Assembly (NCBI GenBank): GCA_020639115.1 | Contig: JACKHG010000006.1 | Location: 1 to 64,000, forward strand | Source of the DNA: Phycisphaerales bacterium | GTDB taxonomy: Bacteria > Planctomycetota > Phycisphaerae > UBA1845 | Direction: 5' to 3' | DNA: 64,000 nt | Shown: piece after piece, positions 16,119 through 27,431 of the stretch | How positions within the stretch are numbered: position 1 is the stretch's first letter | Layout of the letters: the number at the start of each line of letters is the position of its first letter | The notes under the pieces: generated by a model | The model's input: the letters and a program-made list of their open reading frames with translations, nothing else | Told to the model about the DNA's origin: nothing | Databases searched by the model: none | Program-made: the position numbers and the translations under genes

Positions 16119-18032
16119 ATGACACCGACCCGTCACCCGTCACCCGCCGTATCCCTACGAACCCTCGTCATCCTGCTCGCCGGCGCCATCTCTACCGCGC
16201 CCGCCGCAGCCCAGCCATCATCCACCTACTACAACACCGTGGACGCGACCAGCGCCGCCAACCTGCGCACCACGCTCCACGACGTCATCGACGACCACAC
16301 CCGCTACCCCTACACGTCGTCCGCCACCGACACCTGGGATATCCTCGATGCCGCCGACGAGGATCCCAACGACACCGACAATGTGCTCGACCTCTACCGC
16401 AACGCCTCCTACCCCAAGGCCGGCGGCGGCAACGATTACTACAACCGCGAACACTCCTGGCCCAAGTCCTACGGATTTCCCAACGACGGCAGCGGCAACT
16501 ACCCCTACACCGACTGCCATCACCTCTTCGTCTGCGACGACGGCTACAACTCCTCGCGCAACAACAAGCCCTACCAGGACTGCGACTCCAACTGCCTCGA
16601 AAAAACCACCGAATACAACAACGGCCAGGGCGGCGGCAGCGGCACCTACCCGGGCAACTCCGACTGGACCGACGGCTCCGGCGATTCCGGCCGCTGGCAG
16701 ACCTGGATCGGCCGGCAGGGCGACGTCGCCCGCGCCCTGTTCTACATGGACGTGCGCTATGAGGGCGGCACGCACGGCATCACCTCCGCCGCGGAACCCG
16801 ACCTCGTCCTCACCGACAACATGGCCCTCGTCGTTCCCGACGCCGACAACAACCAGTCGGTCGCCTACATGGGCAAACTCTCCGACCTGCTCGCCTGGCA
16901 CCACGCCGACCCCGTCGACGGCCTCGAACTGCACCGCACCAACGTCGTCGAGTCCTATCAGGGCAATCGCAACCCCTTCATCGACCACCCCGAATGGGCC
17001 GACTGCCTCTTCAGCGGCCACTGCGCCGTGCCTTGGATCAACGAGTTCCACTACGACAACGACGGCGCCGACGTCGGCGAGTTTGTCGAGATCGCCGGCG
17101 TGAACGGCACGAACCTCTCCGGTTGGAAAGTCATCGGCTACAACGGCGCTGACGGCAGTGCGTACAAGACCATCAACCTCTCCGGATCCATCCCCGACGA
17201 GGAAGACTGCATGGGCGCCCTCGCCTTCACCGCCACCGGCCTGCAGAACGGCCCCGACGCCCTCGCCCTCGTCGACCCCTCCGACAACGTCGTCCAGTTC
17301 ATCAGCTACGAGGGCGCGTTCACCGCGACCGACGGACCCGCCGCCGGACGCACCGCCGTCGACATCGGCGTCAGCGAATCGCCTTCCACCTCGGTTGGAT
17401 ATTCCCTGCAGTGCGCCGGAACCGGCGATGCCTACAACCACTTCACCTGGGCGGCGCCGGCAGCCGAAACCGACGGCGGCTCCAACTCCGCCCAGACGCT
17501 CAAGGGCCACTGCGGCGCCAGCGTCACCTACGCCGATCCCTGGATCAACGAATTGCACTACGACAACAGCGGCGCCGACGTCGGCGAGTTCGTCGAGGTC
17601 GCCGGACCCGCGGGCCTTCCCCTCTCCAACTGGACCCTCGTCGCCTACAACGGCGCCAACGGCGAAGCCTACGACACCGTCGCCCTCAGCGGCACGATCT
17701 CCGATCAGAGCAATGGCTTCGGCACACTCGCCTTCGCCATCAGCGGCCTGCAGAACGGCGCACCCGACGGCGTCGCCCTCGTCGACCCCGCCGGCGACGT
17801 CATCCAGTTCCTCAGCTATGAAGGGAATTTCACCGCCACCGACGGACCCGCCGACGGCCACACCTCCGTCGACATCGGCGTCAGCGAGGATGGCTCGACC
17901 AGCACCGGCTACTCCCTGCGCCTCGCCGGTACGAACGGCTGCGCCTACGCCGACTTCACCTGGCAATCACCCGCGGCCGACACCGACGGCGCCCTCAACA
18001 CCGGCCAGACCTTCAGCAGCTCCTGCCCATAG
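16119..18032 (+). CDS. Secreted endonuclease I family nuclease with two lamin-tail-like domains
   Basis: A 637-residue exported nuclease. A signal peptide (LRTLVILLAGAISTAPAAAQ) is followed by an EndA/endonuclease I domain (residues 35-300). Its beta-beta-alpha-metal core shows YNREHSWPKSYGF near residue 109 and YTDCHHLFVCDDGYNSSRNN near 130. Two tandem copies of a lamin-tail-like domain follow (residues about 304-465 and 472-635), each opening WINExHYDNxGADVGEFVEx and ending GxTFxSSC or similar. The tandem copies look like a recent duplication. Likely extracellular DNA scavenging. GGAG near 16106 supports ATG 16119. Confidence 0.88.
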   Translation: MTPTRHPSPAVSLRTLVILLAGAISTAPAAAQPSSTYYNTVDATSAANLRTTLHDVIDDHTRYPYTSSATDTWDILDAADEDPNDTDNVLDLYRNASYPKAGGGNDYYNREHSWPKSYGFPNDGSGNYPYTDCHHLFVCDDGYNSSRNNKPYQDCDSNCLEKTTEYNNGQGGGSGTYPGNSDWTDGSGDSGRWQTWIGRQGDVARALFYMDVRYEGGTHGITSAAEPDLVLTDNMALVVPDADNNQSVAYMGKLSDLLAWHHADPVDGLELHRTNVVESYQGNRNPFIDHPEWADCLFSGHCAVPWINEFHYDNDGADVGEFVEIAGVNGTNLSGWKVIGYNGADGSAYKTINLSGSIPDEEDCMGALAFTATGLQNGPDALALVDPSDNVVQFISYEGAFTATDGPAAGRTAVDIGVSESPSTSVGYSLQCAGTGDAYNHFTWAAPAAETDGGSNSAQTLKGHCGASVTYADPWINELHYDNSGADVGEFVEVAGPAGLPLSNWTLVAYNGANGEAYDTVALSGTISDQSNGFGTLAFAISGLQNGAPDGVALVDPAGDVIQFLSYEGNFTATDGPADGHTSVDIGVSEDGSTSTGYSLRLAGTNGCAYADFTWQSPAADTDGALNTGQTFSSSCP

Positions 18033-18054
18033 ACGCAGTGCGCACAGGTAAAAA

Positions 18055-18101
18055 CCAAGACACGAAGAACGGCTCAAACAAAACCGTTCTTCGTGTCTTG
18101 G
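18055..18101. terminator. Perfect 18-base inverted repeat between convergent genes
   Basis: CCAAGACACGAAGAACGG (18055-18072) and its exact reverse complement (18084-18101) flank an 11-base A-rich loop. It lies between the convergent nuclease and MscS genes and could end transcripts from both sides. The arms are built from the AAGACACGAAG unit, and GTGTCTTCCTGTCTTCGTG continues after the right arm, suggesting origin from another short tandem repeat. Confidence 0.65.
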
Positions 18102-18129
18102 TGTCTTCCTGTCTTCGTGCTCCCGCCTC

Positions 18130-19728
18130 TCAACTCAGCCCGAAAAACGCGCTAATCTTGTCGCGCAACTCCGTCACCAGTGTCCGCGGGACAGCCGCCG
18201 ACGTCTGCCCCGCCCTGCGCACGTGCTCGTCCGTCGCCGACTTCCGCGCCGCCAGCGCCTCGCTCAGCTTCCGCACCACCTCCGGACGCCGCTGCAGCAC
18301 CGGCGCCAGCATGTCGTGGTCGATCTCGTACACCACCGCACGCGTCAACGCCGTCACCGTCGCCGTACGCGGCTCCCCAGTCAGCAGCGACACCTCGCCG
18401 AAGAACTGCCCCGGCAGCAACTGTCCGACCTTCCGCGCCGCACCCGCCGCCTGCACCGTCACCCGCAGCATCCCCTGCGCGAGAATGAACAGCGACGACC
18501 CGTCCTGACCCTCCTTCACGATGGGCTCGCCCGCCGCGAACGCGCACGACCGCGCCGCCCCCGCCAGCTCCGCCAGGTCGTTGTGATCCAGCGAACGCAG
18601 CAGCTCGACGCGCCGCAGCATCGGCACCGAACACGCCTCCGCCGGTCCGTCCACCCCGGCGCTCGCACCGCCGTCCGCCGGCAGCATCCGCACCTCGAGC
18701 GGCTTCGCCGTGTCCAGGTGCAGGTCGCGCTGCGGAAACGCAATCACGATCCCCTCCGCCCGGAACAACCGGTCGATCGTGTAACGCACGTCCGACCGCA
18801 CCCGCCGCAACTCCATCTCCGCTGTCGTGTACACCCAGAAATACACGTCGAAAATCAGCGCGTTGTCCCCGAAATCCTCGAAGATGATGATCGGCGCCGG
18901 CGACCGCAGAATCTTCTCGTGCTCGTCCACCGTCGTGCGGATCAGCTCCGTCACCTTATCCACCGGCGACCCGTACACCACGCCCACCCGCACCGTCGTC
19001 CGTACGTTCGCGTCCGTCAGCGTCCAGTTCACCACCGTCCGCTCGAGCATCTGGCTGTTCGGCACCAGCAGGTCGATCCCGTCCGGACGCCGCACGTGCG
19101 TGCACCGCGCCCCGATCGAACGCACGTGCCCGACCGACCCGTCCACCTCGACCAGGTCGCCGATGTTCACCTGCCGCTCCGCCAGCAGGATCCATCCGCT
19201 GATGAAGTTGTTGATGATCGCCTGCGCGCCAAAACCGACGCCGATCGCGATCGCGCCGCCCAGCACCGTGAACACCGTGAGCGGCACGTTCACGATGTTC
19301 AACGCCACCAGCGTGAAGCCGATCAGCAGCACGTAGAAGAACACGCGCTGAAACGCCGCAGCCGCGTCCGTGTCCACCCCCACGTGCGGCAGAATCCGCC
19401 GCCCCAGCATCGCGCTCAACAACCGCGACAGCCACAGCCCGACGATGAACAGCACCAGCCCCAGCGCGATCGTCCCCAGCGTGATCGGCCGGTTGTCGAA
19501 CCGCGCAATTTCGAAATCCCATATCCGCGCCAGCGCCCCGCGTTCACCCGCAGGCACCGCCACCGGCGATACGCCCGCCGCCGGCTGGGATCCGGGCACG
19601 ATCGCGTCCGTCACCCCCGGGATGTGCTGCGCCCACACCGTCGGCCCCAGCACGCCCACCGCCAGCGCCAACGCCGCAATCCACAGGACCCAGCGTCCGT
19701 ATGTTCTGCTCATGCCCAATGCCCGCAT
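18130..19728 (-). CDS. MscS-family channel with cyclic-nucleotide-binding domain
   Basis: A 532-residue membrane channel. A signal-like hydrophobic N-terminus precedes two further membrane helices and the MscS pore segment (GGAIAIGVGFGAQAIINNFI, then SGWILLAERQVNIGDLVEVDG) around residues 155-197. The MscS beta and alpha/beta domains follow up to about residue 350. Residues 385-500 form a CAP_ED/cNMP-binding domain (GQFFGEVSLLTGEPRTATVT is the phosphate-binding cassette). This architecture is that of bacterial cyclic-nucleotide-gated (bCNG) members of the MscS superfamily, which often lack strong mechanical gating. It lies 42 bases downstream of the threonine aldolase gene. Confidence 0.9.
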   Translation of the reverse strand: MRALGMSRTYGRWVLWIAALALAVGVLGPTVWAQHIPGVTDAIVPGSQPAAGVSPVAVPAGERGALARIWDFEIARFDNRPITLGTIALGLVLFIVGLWLSRLLSAMLGRRILPHVGVDTDAAAAFQRVFFYVLLIGFTLVALNIVNVPLTVFTVLGGAIAIGVGFGAQAIINNFISGWILLAERQVNIGDLVEVDGSVGHVRSIGARCTHVRRPDGIDLLVPNSQMLERTVVNWTLTDANVRTTVRVGVVYGSPVDKVTELIRTTVDEHEKILRSPAPIIIFEDFGDNALIFDVYFWVYTTAEMELRRVRSDVRYTIDRLFRAEGIVIAFPQRDLHLDTAKPLEVRMLPADGGASAGVDGPAEACSVPMLRRVELLRSLDHNDLAELAGAARSCAFAAGEPIVKEGQDGSSLFILAQGMLRVTVQAAGAARKVGQLLPGQFFGEVSLLTGEPRTATVTALTRAVVYEIDHDMLAPVLQRRPEVVRKLSEALAARKSATDEHVRRAGQTSAAVPRTLVTELRDKISAFFGLS

Positions 19729-19770
19729 CCGCGCCGCCGCCCGCAGCGTCCCTCGATCCCGCGGCGCTCC

Positions 19771-20799
19771 TCAACCGCGCCGCGCCACCTCTTCACCCAC
19801 GATCCGCACCGCGTCGTCCACGTTCTCCGCCGAAATGTGCAGGTGCGTCACCGCCCGGATCCGCTGCGGACCCGTCGCCAGCATCCACACGCCCGCCATC
19901 CGCAACCGCTCCGCCAGCGCGCTCGCCGGACCCAACTCGCCCGCGACGTCGAAGTACACGATGTTCGTCTCCGGGTCCACCACCGTCAGACCCGCGATCG
20001 CCGCCAACCCCGCGCCGAGCCGCCGCGCATTCGCGTGATCCTCCGCCAGACGCTCCACGTGATGGTCCAGCGCATACTCGGCAGCCGCCGCCAGAATCCC
20101 CACCTGCCGCATCCCGCCCCCCAGCATCTTCCGCACCCGCATCGCCTTCGCGATGAACGCCGCGCTCCCCGCAATCGCCGACCCGATCGGTGCCCCCAGC
20201 CCCTTCGAAAAACAGATCGATACCGAGTCCGCGTGCGCCGCGTACGCCGTCGGCTTGACGCCCACCGCCACGCACGCGTTCATGATCCGCGCACCGTCCA
20301 GGTGCACCTTCAGCCCGAGTTCGTGCGCGGCTGCCCCGATCGCTGCGACCGCGTCCACCGCCCACACCGCGCCGCCTCCGCGGTTCTGCGTATTTTCCAA
20401 AACCACCAGCGACGTCCGCGGAAAGTGCGGATTGTCCGCCCGCACCGCCTGCCGCATGGTCGCGACATCGAACATCCCCCGGTCGCCGTCCACCAGCGCA
20501 AACGAACACCCGGAAATCGCCGCCGGCGCCCCGCCCTCGTACAGGTACACGTGGCTCATCCGGTGGCAGACGATCTCGTCGCCCGACGCCGTGTGACACC
20601 GCACCGCCACCTGGTTCGCCATCGTCCCCGACGGCACGAACAGCGCCGCCTCCTTGCCCATCAGCTCCGCAACCCGCTTCTCCAGCCGGTTCACCGTCGG
20701 GTCGTCGTGAAAGACGTCGTCCCCGACCACCGCCTCCGCCATCACCCGCCGCATCTCCGCCGTCGGCTGCGTCACCGTGTCACTGCGCAAGTCAATCAT
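19771..20799 (-). CDS. ltaE: Low-specificity threonine aldolase
   Basis: PLP-dependent fold-type I aldolase cleaving L-threonine or allo-threonine to glycine and acetaldehyde. The start MIDLRSDTVTQPTAEMRRVM and VGDDVFHDDPTVNRLE are characteristic. The PLP lysine is Lys199 in SICFSKGLGAPIGS, and Asp168 in VHLDGARI binds the pyridine nitrogen. The 342-residue length is normal. Probably co-transcribed with the MscS channel gene, without an obvious functional link. Confidence 0.93.
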   Translation of the reverse strand: MIDLRSDTVTQPTAEMRRVMAEAVVGDDVFHDDPTVNRLEKRVAELMGKEAALFVPSGTMANQVAVRCHTASGDEIVCHRMSHVYLYEGGAPAAISGCSFALVDGDRGMFDVATMRQAVRADNPHFPRTSLVVLENTQNRGGGAVWAVDAVAAIGAAAHELGLKVHLDGARIMNACVAVGVKPTAYAAHADSVSICFSKGLGAPIGSAIAGSAAFIAKAMRVRKMLGGGMRQVGILAAAAEYALDHHVERLAEDHANARRLGAGLAAIAGLTVVDPETNIVYFDVAGELGPASALAERLRMAGVWMLATGPQRIRAVTHLHISAENVDDAVRIVGEEVARRG

Positions 20800-20972
20800 C
20801 CGCTCACCCCGCGACTTCTTCCATCTGGAATGCCCCGCAACGGCGCGACATCATAACCCATTTCAATGGAAAAGCGCTCACCGGCCCCCCGGCGGACACC
20901 AGTCCTGAACAGGCCGCAGGTCATGAAGTGGTGAGGGTACTGCGTGGTGACAAACCGCAGCGGCAGCGGGGC

Positions 20973-21374
20973 TCAACCGCTCGTCGGCGGGCCGCCTGCT
21001 TCCGCCCGCTGCGCCAGGCACTGCTCAACCCGAGCACTTAGGACGTCCGCCGAAAGCTGCGCCTTCAGCAGGTAACCCTGCACGCCCAGCGCAGCCGCCG
21101 TGCGCACGTGTTCCCGGTCCGACGTCCCCGTCAGCAGAATCACCGGCAGATCACGCCACTCCTGATTGCGCCGCACGATCCGCAGCAGCGACAAGCCGTC
21201 CAGCCGCGGCATCACGATGTCCAGCAGCATCAGATCCACCCGCTCGCGCGTCAGCACGTCGATCGCCTCGTCCCCGCGTTCCGCGCAGAACACGGTGTGA
21301 TCCTGACCCATCAGGATCTCCGCCACGGTCTCGCGACAGGCTGGTACGTCGTCAACGATCAGTATGTTGCTCAT
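20973..21374 (-). CDS. Single-domain response regulator
   Basis: A 133-residue stand-alone receiver. Acidic pocket Asp8/Asp9 (LIVDDV), phospho-acceptor Asp52 (LLDIVMP), switch Thr82 region (LLTGTSD) and Lys104 (YLLKAQ) are present. There is no output domain. It follows the disrupted hybrid histidine kinase gene by 53 bases on the same strand and may have been its partner. Confidence 0.9.
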   Translation of the reverse strand: MSNILIVDDVPACRETVAEILMGQDHTVFCAERGDEAIDVLTRERVDLMLLDIVMPRLDGLSLLRIVRRNQEWRDLPVILLTGTSDREHVRTAAALGVQGYLLKAQLSADVLSARVEQCLAQRAEAGGPPTSG

Positions 21375-21427
21375 TCGGCGTCTCCAGCCGCTCCTTGCTC
21401 TTGTCGTGCACTGGCCGGGAGCTCGCG

Positions 21428-24318
<2,891 letters not shown>

Positions 24319-24887
24319 GCTTGGAACCACACCGGGCGACCGCGCCGCCGCAATGAGTAAAATGACCAAGTGACCGGCGCGCGCAACATCCGGCGCCCGC
24401 CGCACATACCGTGCGACCCACCGGGACGGGAAATCCCCTCAGGCCAGCTCCCCTCTCCGCCGGCCGCACCTCGCCCCGCGATGATCACTGGTTGTATCGA
24501 CCCCCCAACCCCACCCCTTCACCCCCACAACTCCGCTGCCAACCTCCACGTCACCCTCAACCCATCCGGCATTCACCCTGCTACAGCACCGTTGAACGCC
24601 TGCGACCCGCACTGAACGCCCCCTGAAAAAAACGCCGCGCGCCACCGCACCAGATCAGTGCAAGAGTCCGCGTGCGCCCCCGCTCTCGAGCAGTGCTGAG
24701 ACTCAGGCGCGCCCCCCCTCCAGATTAGTGCAAAAGGGCGGCATCGAACCGCGCAGCAATACCCACCCGCGCACCGTCAACGCAACCATCAGAACCCCCC
24801 ACGCCAGTGGGGGCCAGAAAGCGCCAGCGCGCCGTAGCATCCGCGCGCCCCATCAACGCGTGCCCGCCTCCCGTAGAGACGTCACCC
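24319..24887. other. Gene-free region upstream of the hybrid kinase
   Basis: No convincing reading frame. It holds a near-direct repeat (CCAGATCAGTGCAAGAG at 24650, CCAGATTAGTGCAAAAG at 24720; 15 of 17 identical) and a short hairpin CCCCCAC/GTGGGGG (24796-24802, 24807-24813). Function unknown; some of this is presumably promoter region for the minus-strand kinase gene. Confidence 0.5.
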
Positions 24888-24921
24888 CTTTCTCACTTTC
24901 CCACTTTTCCACTTTCCCACC
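24888..24921. repeat. ACTTTCCCAC-type repeat, copy 1
   Basis: CTTTCTCACTTTCCCAC followed by TTTTCCACTTTCCCACC, a degenerate tandem of CACTTTCC. It lies just downstream of the DUF89 gene stop codon. A second copy of the same family is at 44763-44800, just after the arsG-like stop. Confidence 0.7.
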
Positions 24922-24927
24922 TCCTCC

Positions 24928-26001
24928 TCACGCCAACCCCCGCGCAAACGCCGCAATCAGATCGTACAACCGGCACCCCAGGTACTTCGCCAGCGACCGG
25001 TTCTTGATCATCGCGATCCGGATCGTGTCGCACATCATCGGCGCCGTGTAGTTCGACTCGATCGCCCGGCCCATGCCCTCGAGAATCACCAGGTCGGCGT
25101 CGTCAGCCGCCGCGTTGCACGCGGTGCTCACGTCGCTCAGGTCGATCAGCGGACAGTCGCACGACGTGCCCACCACGCTGATCACGCCCGCCCGCAGATG
25201 ACCCGCCAGCCGCTCATCCACCTCCGCCGCCCGCGCCAACACGCTGCCCAACTCGTCCACCAGGATGTCGTTCAACGCCGGATAGTCGTTCGCCGCCAGC
25301 ACCACCGCACAGCCTTGGTCCGCGAGGTACCGCGCCAGCGGAATCGCCCCCAGCACGACGTCACCACCCGCGTTGTCCACGAAGAAAACCGCCTTGCGGT
25401 ACGCACACTTGCCCGGCGCGAGCCGCGCCGCGATCGTGTCCACGTGGTCGAGAAACCACGGCCGCGGCCCCAACTCCTCGAGCGTCTTGAAAAAATCCAA
25501 CTCGCCCGCCGCGTGCAGCTCGGTCGTGTCCTTCGCTCCCAGGTCGAACTTGTTGCCCGCCAGGAGCCCCCGAATCAGCGTTTCCACCACGACGTCCGGC
25601 GGGCACCCGTCCACCGCCTGCAGGACCGCCGCCAGACGCCCCAGGGCAGCCGCGTTCTCCTCCCGCTTCACCTTGTCGTACGGATCGCCGATGCCGTACG
25701 CGCGCATCAACCGCGCCCGCAGCTTGCACAGCGTGTACACCGTCAGCGGGGCGTAATCGTCCGGCCGCGCCCGCACCCGCTCCAGCTCGTGCCGGAACGC
25801 CAACTCGTACGCGTCGCACGCCTCCTCCACCGGCGGACAGTCGCTCCGCCGCGCATGCTCCAGCAGCGAAGCCGTGTGCTCGTCGAAAATCCGGATCCAA
25901 TCCTCGCGCCCGGCTGGATCCGCCAGCAAATCCCAATCACCATGCACATAAAGATCCGGCCGCGCCAGCTTGCAGAAGTAAGGCATCAAAGAAGTCTCCA
26001 C
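24928..26001 (-). CDS. DUF89 damage-control phosphatase, PanK4-like
   Basis: A 357-residue metal-dependent phosphatase of the DUF89 (ARMT1/PanK4 C-terminal) family. Visible signatures: VFFVDNAGGDVVLGAIPLAR with the metal-binding Asp-Asn, VLAANDYPALND, and GMGRAIESNYTA near residue 310. Characterised members hydrolyse phosphate from damaged or excess metabolites such as oxidised 4'-phosphopantetheine. This matches a housekeeping role in coenzyme A repair, but the substrate here is not shown. The first ATG (26001) and an internal ATG five codons later (MPYFCKLARP) are both plausible starts. Confidence 0.85.
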   Translation of the reverse strand: METSLMPYFCKLARPDLYVHGDWDLLADPAGREDWIRIFDEHTASLLEHARRSDCPPVEEACDAYELAFRHELERVRARPDDYAPLTVYTLCKLRARLMRAYGIGDPYDKVKREENAAALGRLAAVLQAVDGCPPDVVVETLIRGLLAGNKFDLGAKDTTELHAAGELDFFKTLEELGPRPWFLDHVDTIAARLAPGKCAYRKAVFFVDNAGGDVVLGAIPLARYLADQGCAVVLAANDYPALNDILVDELGSVLARAAEVDERLAGHLRAGVISVVGTSCDCPLIDLSDVSTACNAAADDADLVILEGMGRAIESNYTAPMMCDTIRIAMIKNRSLAKYLGCRLYDLIAAFARGLA

Positions 26002-26122
26002 GAAAGCACTCTCGATAATCCCCGAACGTAGCCACTACGTCCCACCGGCAACCCCAACCCCCAGAAGCTACGCCAACTCACCCCGCCGAAAGCACTGCAC
26101 AACCGTCCAACCGGCAGGCCCC

Positions 26123-26153
26123 ATTCATCATTCATCATTCCGCATTCATCATT
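26123..26153. repeat. Heptanucleotide repeat array, copy 2
   Basis: Units ATTCATC, ATTCATC, ATTCCGC, ATTCATC and a final partial ATT, preceded by GGCAGGCCCC. It lies 42 bases downstream of the HAD gene stop codon and upstream of the DUF89 gene, both on the minus strand. Confidence 0.9.
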
Positions 26154-26194
26154 TCCCATCGCTCGGAACCACCAGCCAGCATCGCCCCCCAAGC

Positions 26195-26953
26195 TCACCC
26201 CCAAACCCGCGGCAGCTCATGCACCGTCTCCACCACCAAATCCGGCGGATGCACGAGTTCCGCAACCTCCCCCCGCCAGTTCCCGGTCCGCACCAGCCCC
26301 GTCTTCATCCCCGCTCGCGCCGGACCCGCCACGTCCGCCGACGGCGTGTCACCCACGAACAGCACATCGCCCGGCGCAAGCCCGCCGGAGCCGTTTCCGT
26401 CCACCGCGTCAGCCGCTCGGGCCAACGCCACCTCGTAGACCCGCGGGTGCGGCTTGCGCACGCCAAGCTCGCTTGAGAACAGGCTGAACGCCAGCAGCGG
26501 GGCGATACCCTGCCGGGCGATCTCCACGTGGCAAACGTGCGGCACCGTCGCGCAGTTGCTCACCAGCCCCAGCGCTATGCCCTGCGCGGCGAGCCGCTCC
26601 AGCGTCGCCACGATGTCGCCCAGCGGCTCCAGGCAACCCACCCAGGGCTGCCACAAGGCGTCGATGACCGCGTCCAGCCGCTCCGGCAGCGCGACACGCT
26701 CCCGCGCCGCCCAATCCTGGAAAAACCCAACCGGATCGAACTCCTCCTGGCAGGCGATCGTGTTCCGCGCCCGCCAGGTCTCCTCGAAAGTACGCCGCAG
26801 GTTATCGGCCGCAGCCGCGTCCACCGGTACCCCCGCGGCGCGCAGCGCGTCCACCGCACCGCGGGCACACGGCCCGAACACGGCGGGCTCGCGCTGCGTG
26901 TGCACCAGCGTTCCGCCCCAGTCGAATATGATCAAGCGTGGCTTTCGCAACAT
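26195..26953 (-). CDS. HAD-superfamily hydrolase (motif I DWGGT)
   Basis: A 252-residue HAD hydrolase with an alpha-helical cap. Motif I reads IFDWGGTLVH, motif II LVSNC, the Lys of motif III lies in GVRKPHPRVYE, and motif IV is VLFVGDTPSADVAGP. The second Asp of the usual DxDxT phosphatase motif is Gly, so acid-base chemistry typical of phosphomonoesterases may be altered; DxxGT variants occur in phosphonatase-like and other subgroups. ATG 26953 (MLRKPRLIIF) is preferred over a GTG 13 codons upstream. Substrate unknown. Confidence 0.85.
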   Translation of the reverse strand: MLRKPRLIIFDWGGTLVHTQREPAVFGPCARGAVDALRAAGVPVDAAAADNLRRTFEETWRARNTIACQEEFDPVGFFQDWAARERVALPERLDAVIDALWQPWVGCLEPLGDIVATLERLAAQGIALGLVSNCATVPHVCHVEIARQGIAPLLAFSLFSSELGVRKPHPRVYEVALARAADAVDGNGSGGLAPGDVLFVGDTPSADVAGPARAGMKTGLVRTGNWRGEVAELVHPPDLVVETVHELPRVWG

Positions 26954-27110
26954 GCGGCGAATTCTATCGTAGGCTCGGGTGGAAGGGTACACATCGGACG
27001 CACCGCGCGGCGCAACGCTGGTAGGGCGGTCGCGCGCAACAGCATTCTCGGCCTGGACCGCATAAGCGTTTCAACTTAACGGCACCGATCGCCGATATAC
27101 CGTTTGGCCT

Positions 27111-27128
27111 TGTTTCGCACGCGAAACA
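27111..27128. promoter_or_regulatory. 18-base palindrome, possible operator
   Basis: TGTTTCG and CGAAACA flank CACG. It lies between the divergent HAD gene and the micro-ORFs at 27196, 68 bases before the first micro-ORF. The half-sites recall ParB parS, but the centre is two bases too long. Confidence 0.35.
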
Positions 27129-27195
27129 CAGGTCCAAGTGGTGAACCAAACTCAGTCGCTGTTACCGAACTCGCGCTTGCAGAAGGAGAACGGTG

Positions 27196-27270
27196 ATGTT
27201 GGAAGCACTGAGCCTCGTGGGCTGGTTGGTCAGCTTCTTCGTCGGGTTCATTGACCAGATCCCGGCCTAG
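27196..27270 (+). CDS. Putative 24-residue membrane peptide
   Basis: ATG 27196 is preceded by GAAGGAG at proper spacing. The peptide begins MLEALSLVGWLVSFFVGFID and ends QIPA: one hydrophobic span of about 15 residues with acidic residues on both sides. It stands in the divergent region upstream of the HAD gene and is followed 20 bases later by a second micro-ORF with its own ribosome site. Small hydrophobic peptides of this size include toxins, transporter regulators and leader peptides; none can be assigned. Confidence 0.5.
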   Translation: MLEALSLVGWLVSFFVGFIDQIPA

Positions 27271-27290
27271 ATCACAGGTGAAGCAACGCC

Positions 27291-27344
27291 ATGATTGCCA
27301 TCATTACCCCGATCGACGACATCATCATCGACACGCGCGGCTAG
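27291..27344 (+). CDS. Putative 17-residue peptide
   Basis: MIAIITPIDDIIIDTRG, preceded by AGGTGA about nine bases before the ATG. It is very rich in Ile and Asp and unlike local Arg/Ala-rich random frames. Probably translated from the same message as the 24-residue peptide if either is real. Confidence 0.35.
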   Translation: MIAIITPIDDIIIDTRG

Positions 27345-27374
27345 AGCGTTCGCCATCCACGCGTAGCGCCATGA

Positions 27375-27421
27375 CCCCTGAGTCCGCGTAATAACCAGGG
27401 GCCGATCCGCTACCGACGGAT
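27375..27421. other. Two small hairpins after the micro-ORFs
   Basis: CCCCTG/CAGGGG (27375-27380, 27396-27401) and ATCCG/CGGAT (27405-27409, 27417-27421). There is no T-run, so this is at best a weak or factor-dependent terminator between the micro-ORFs and the convergent radical SAM gene. Confidence 0.35.
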
Positions 27422-27431
27422 AGCGCTTACT

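Noticed and set aside
24796..24813. CCCCCAC/GTGGGGG hairpin as a terminator
   Set aside because: No T-run on either strand and no gene ending close by.
27111..27128. parS-like site (TGTTTCG...CGAAACA)
   Set aside because: The half-sites match ParB parS but the whole is 18 rather than 16 bases, so the spacing is wrong; no parB gene is in the window.
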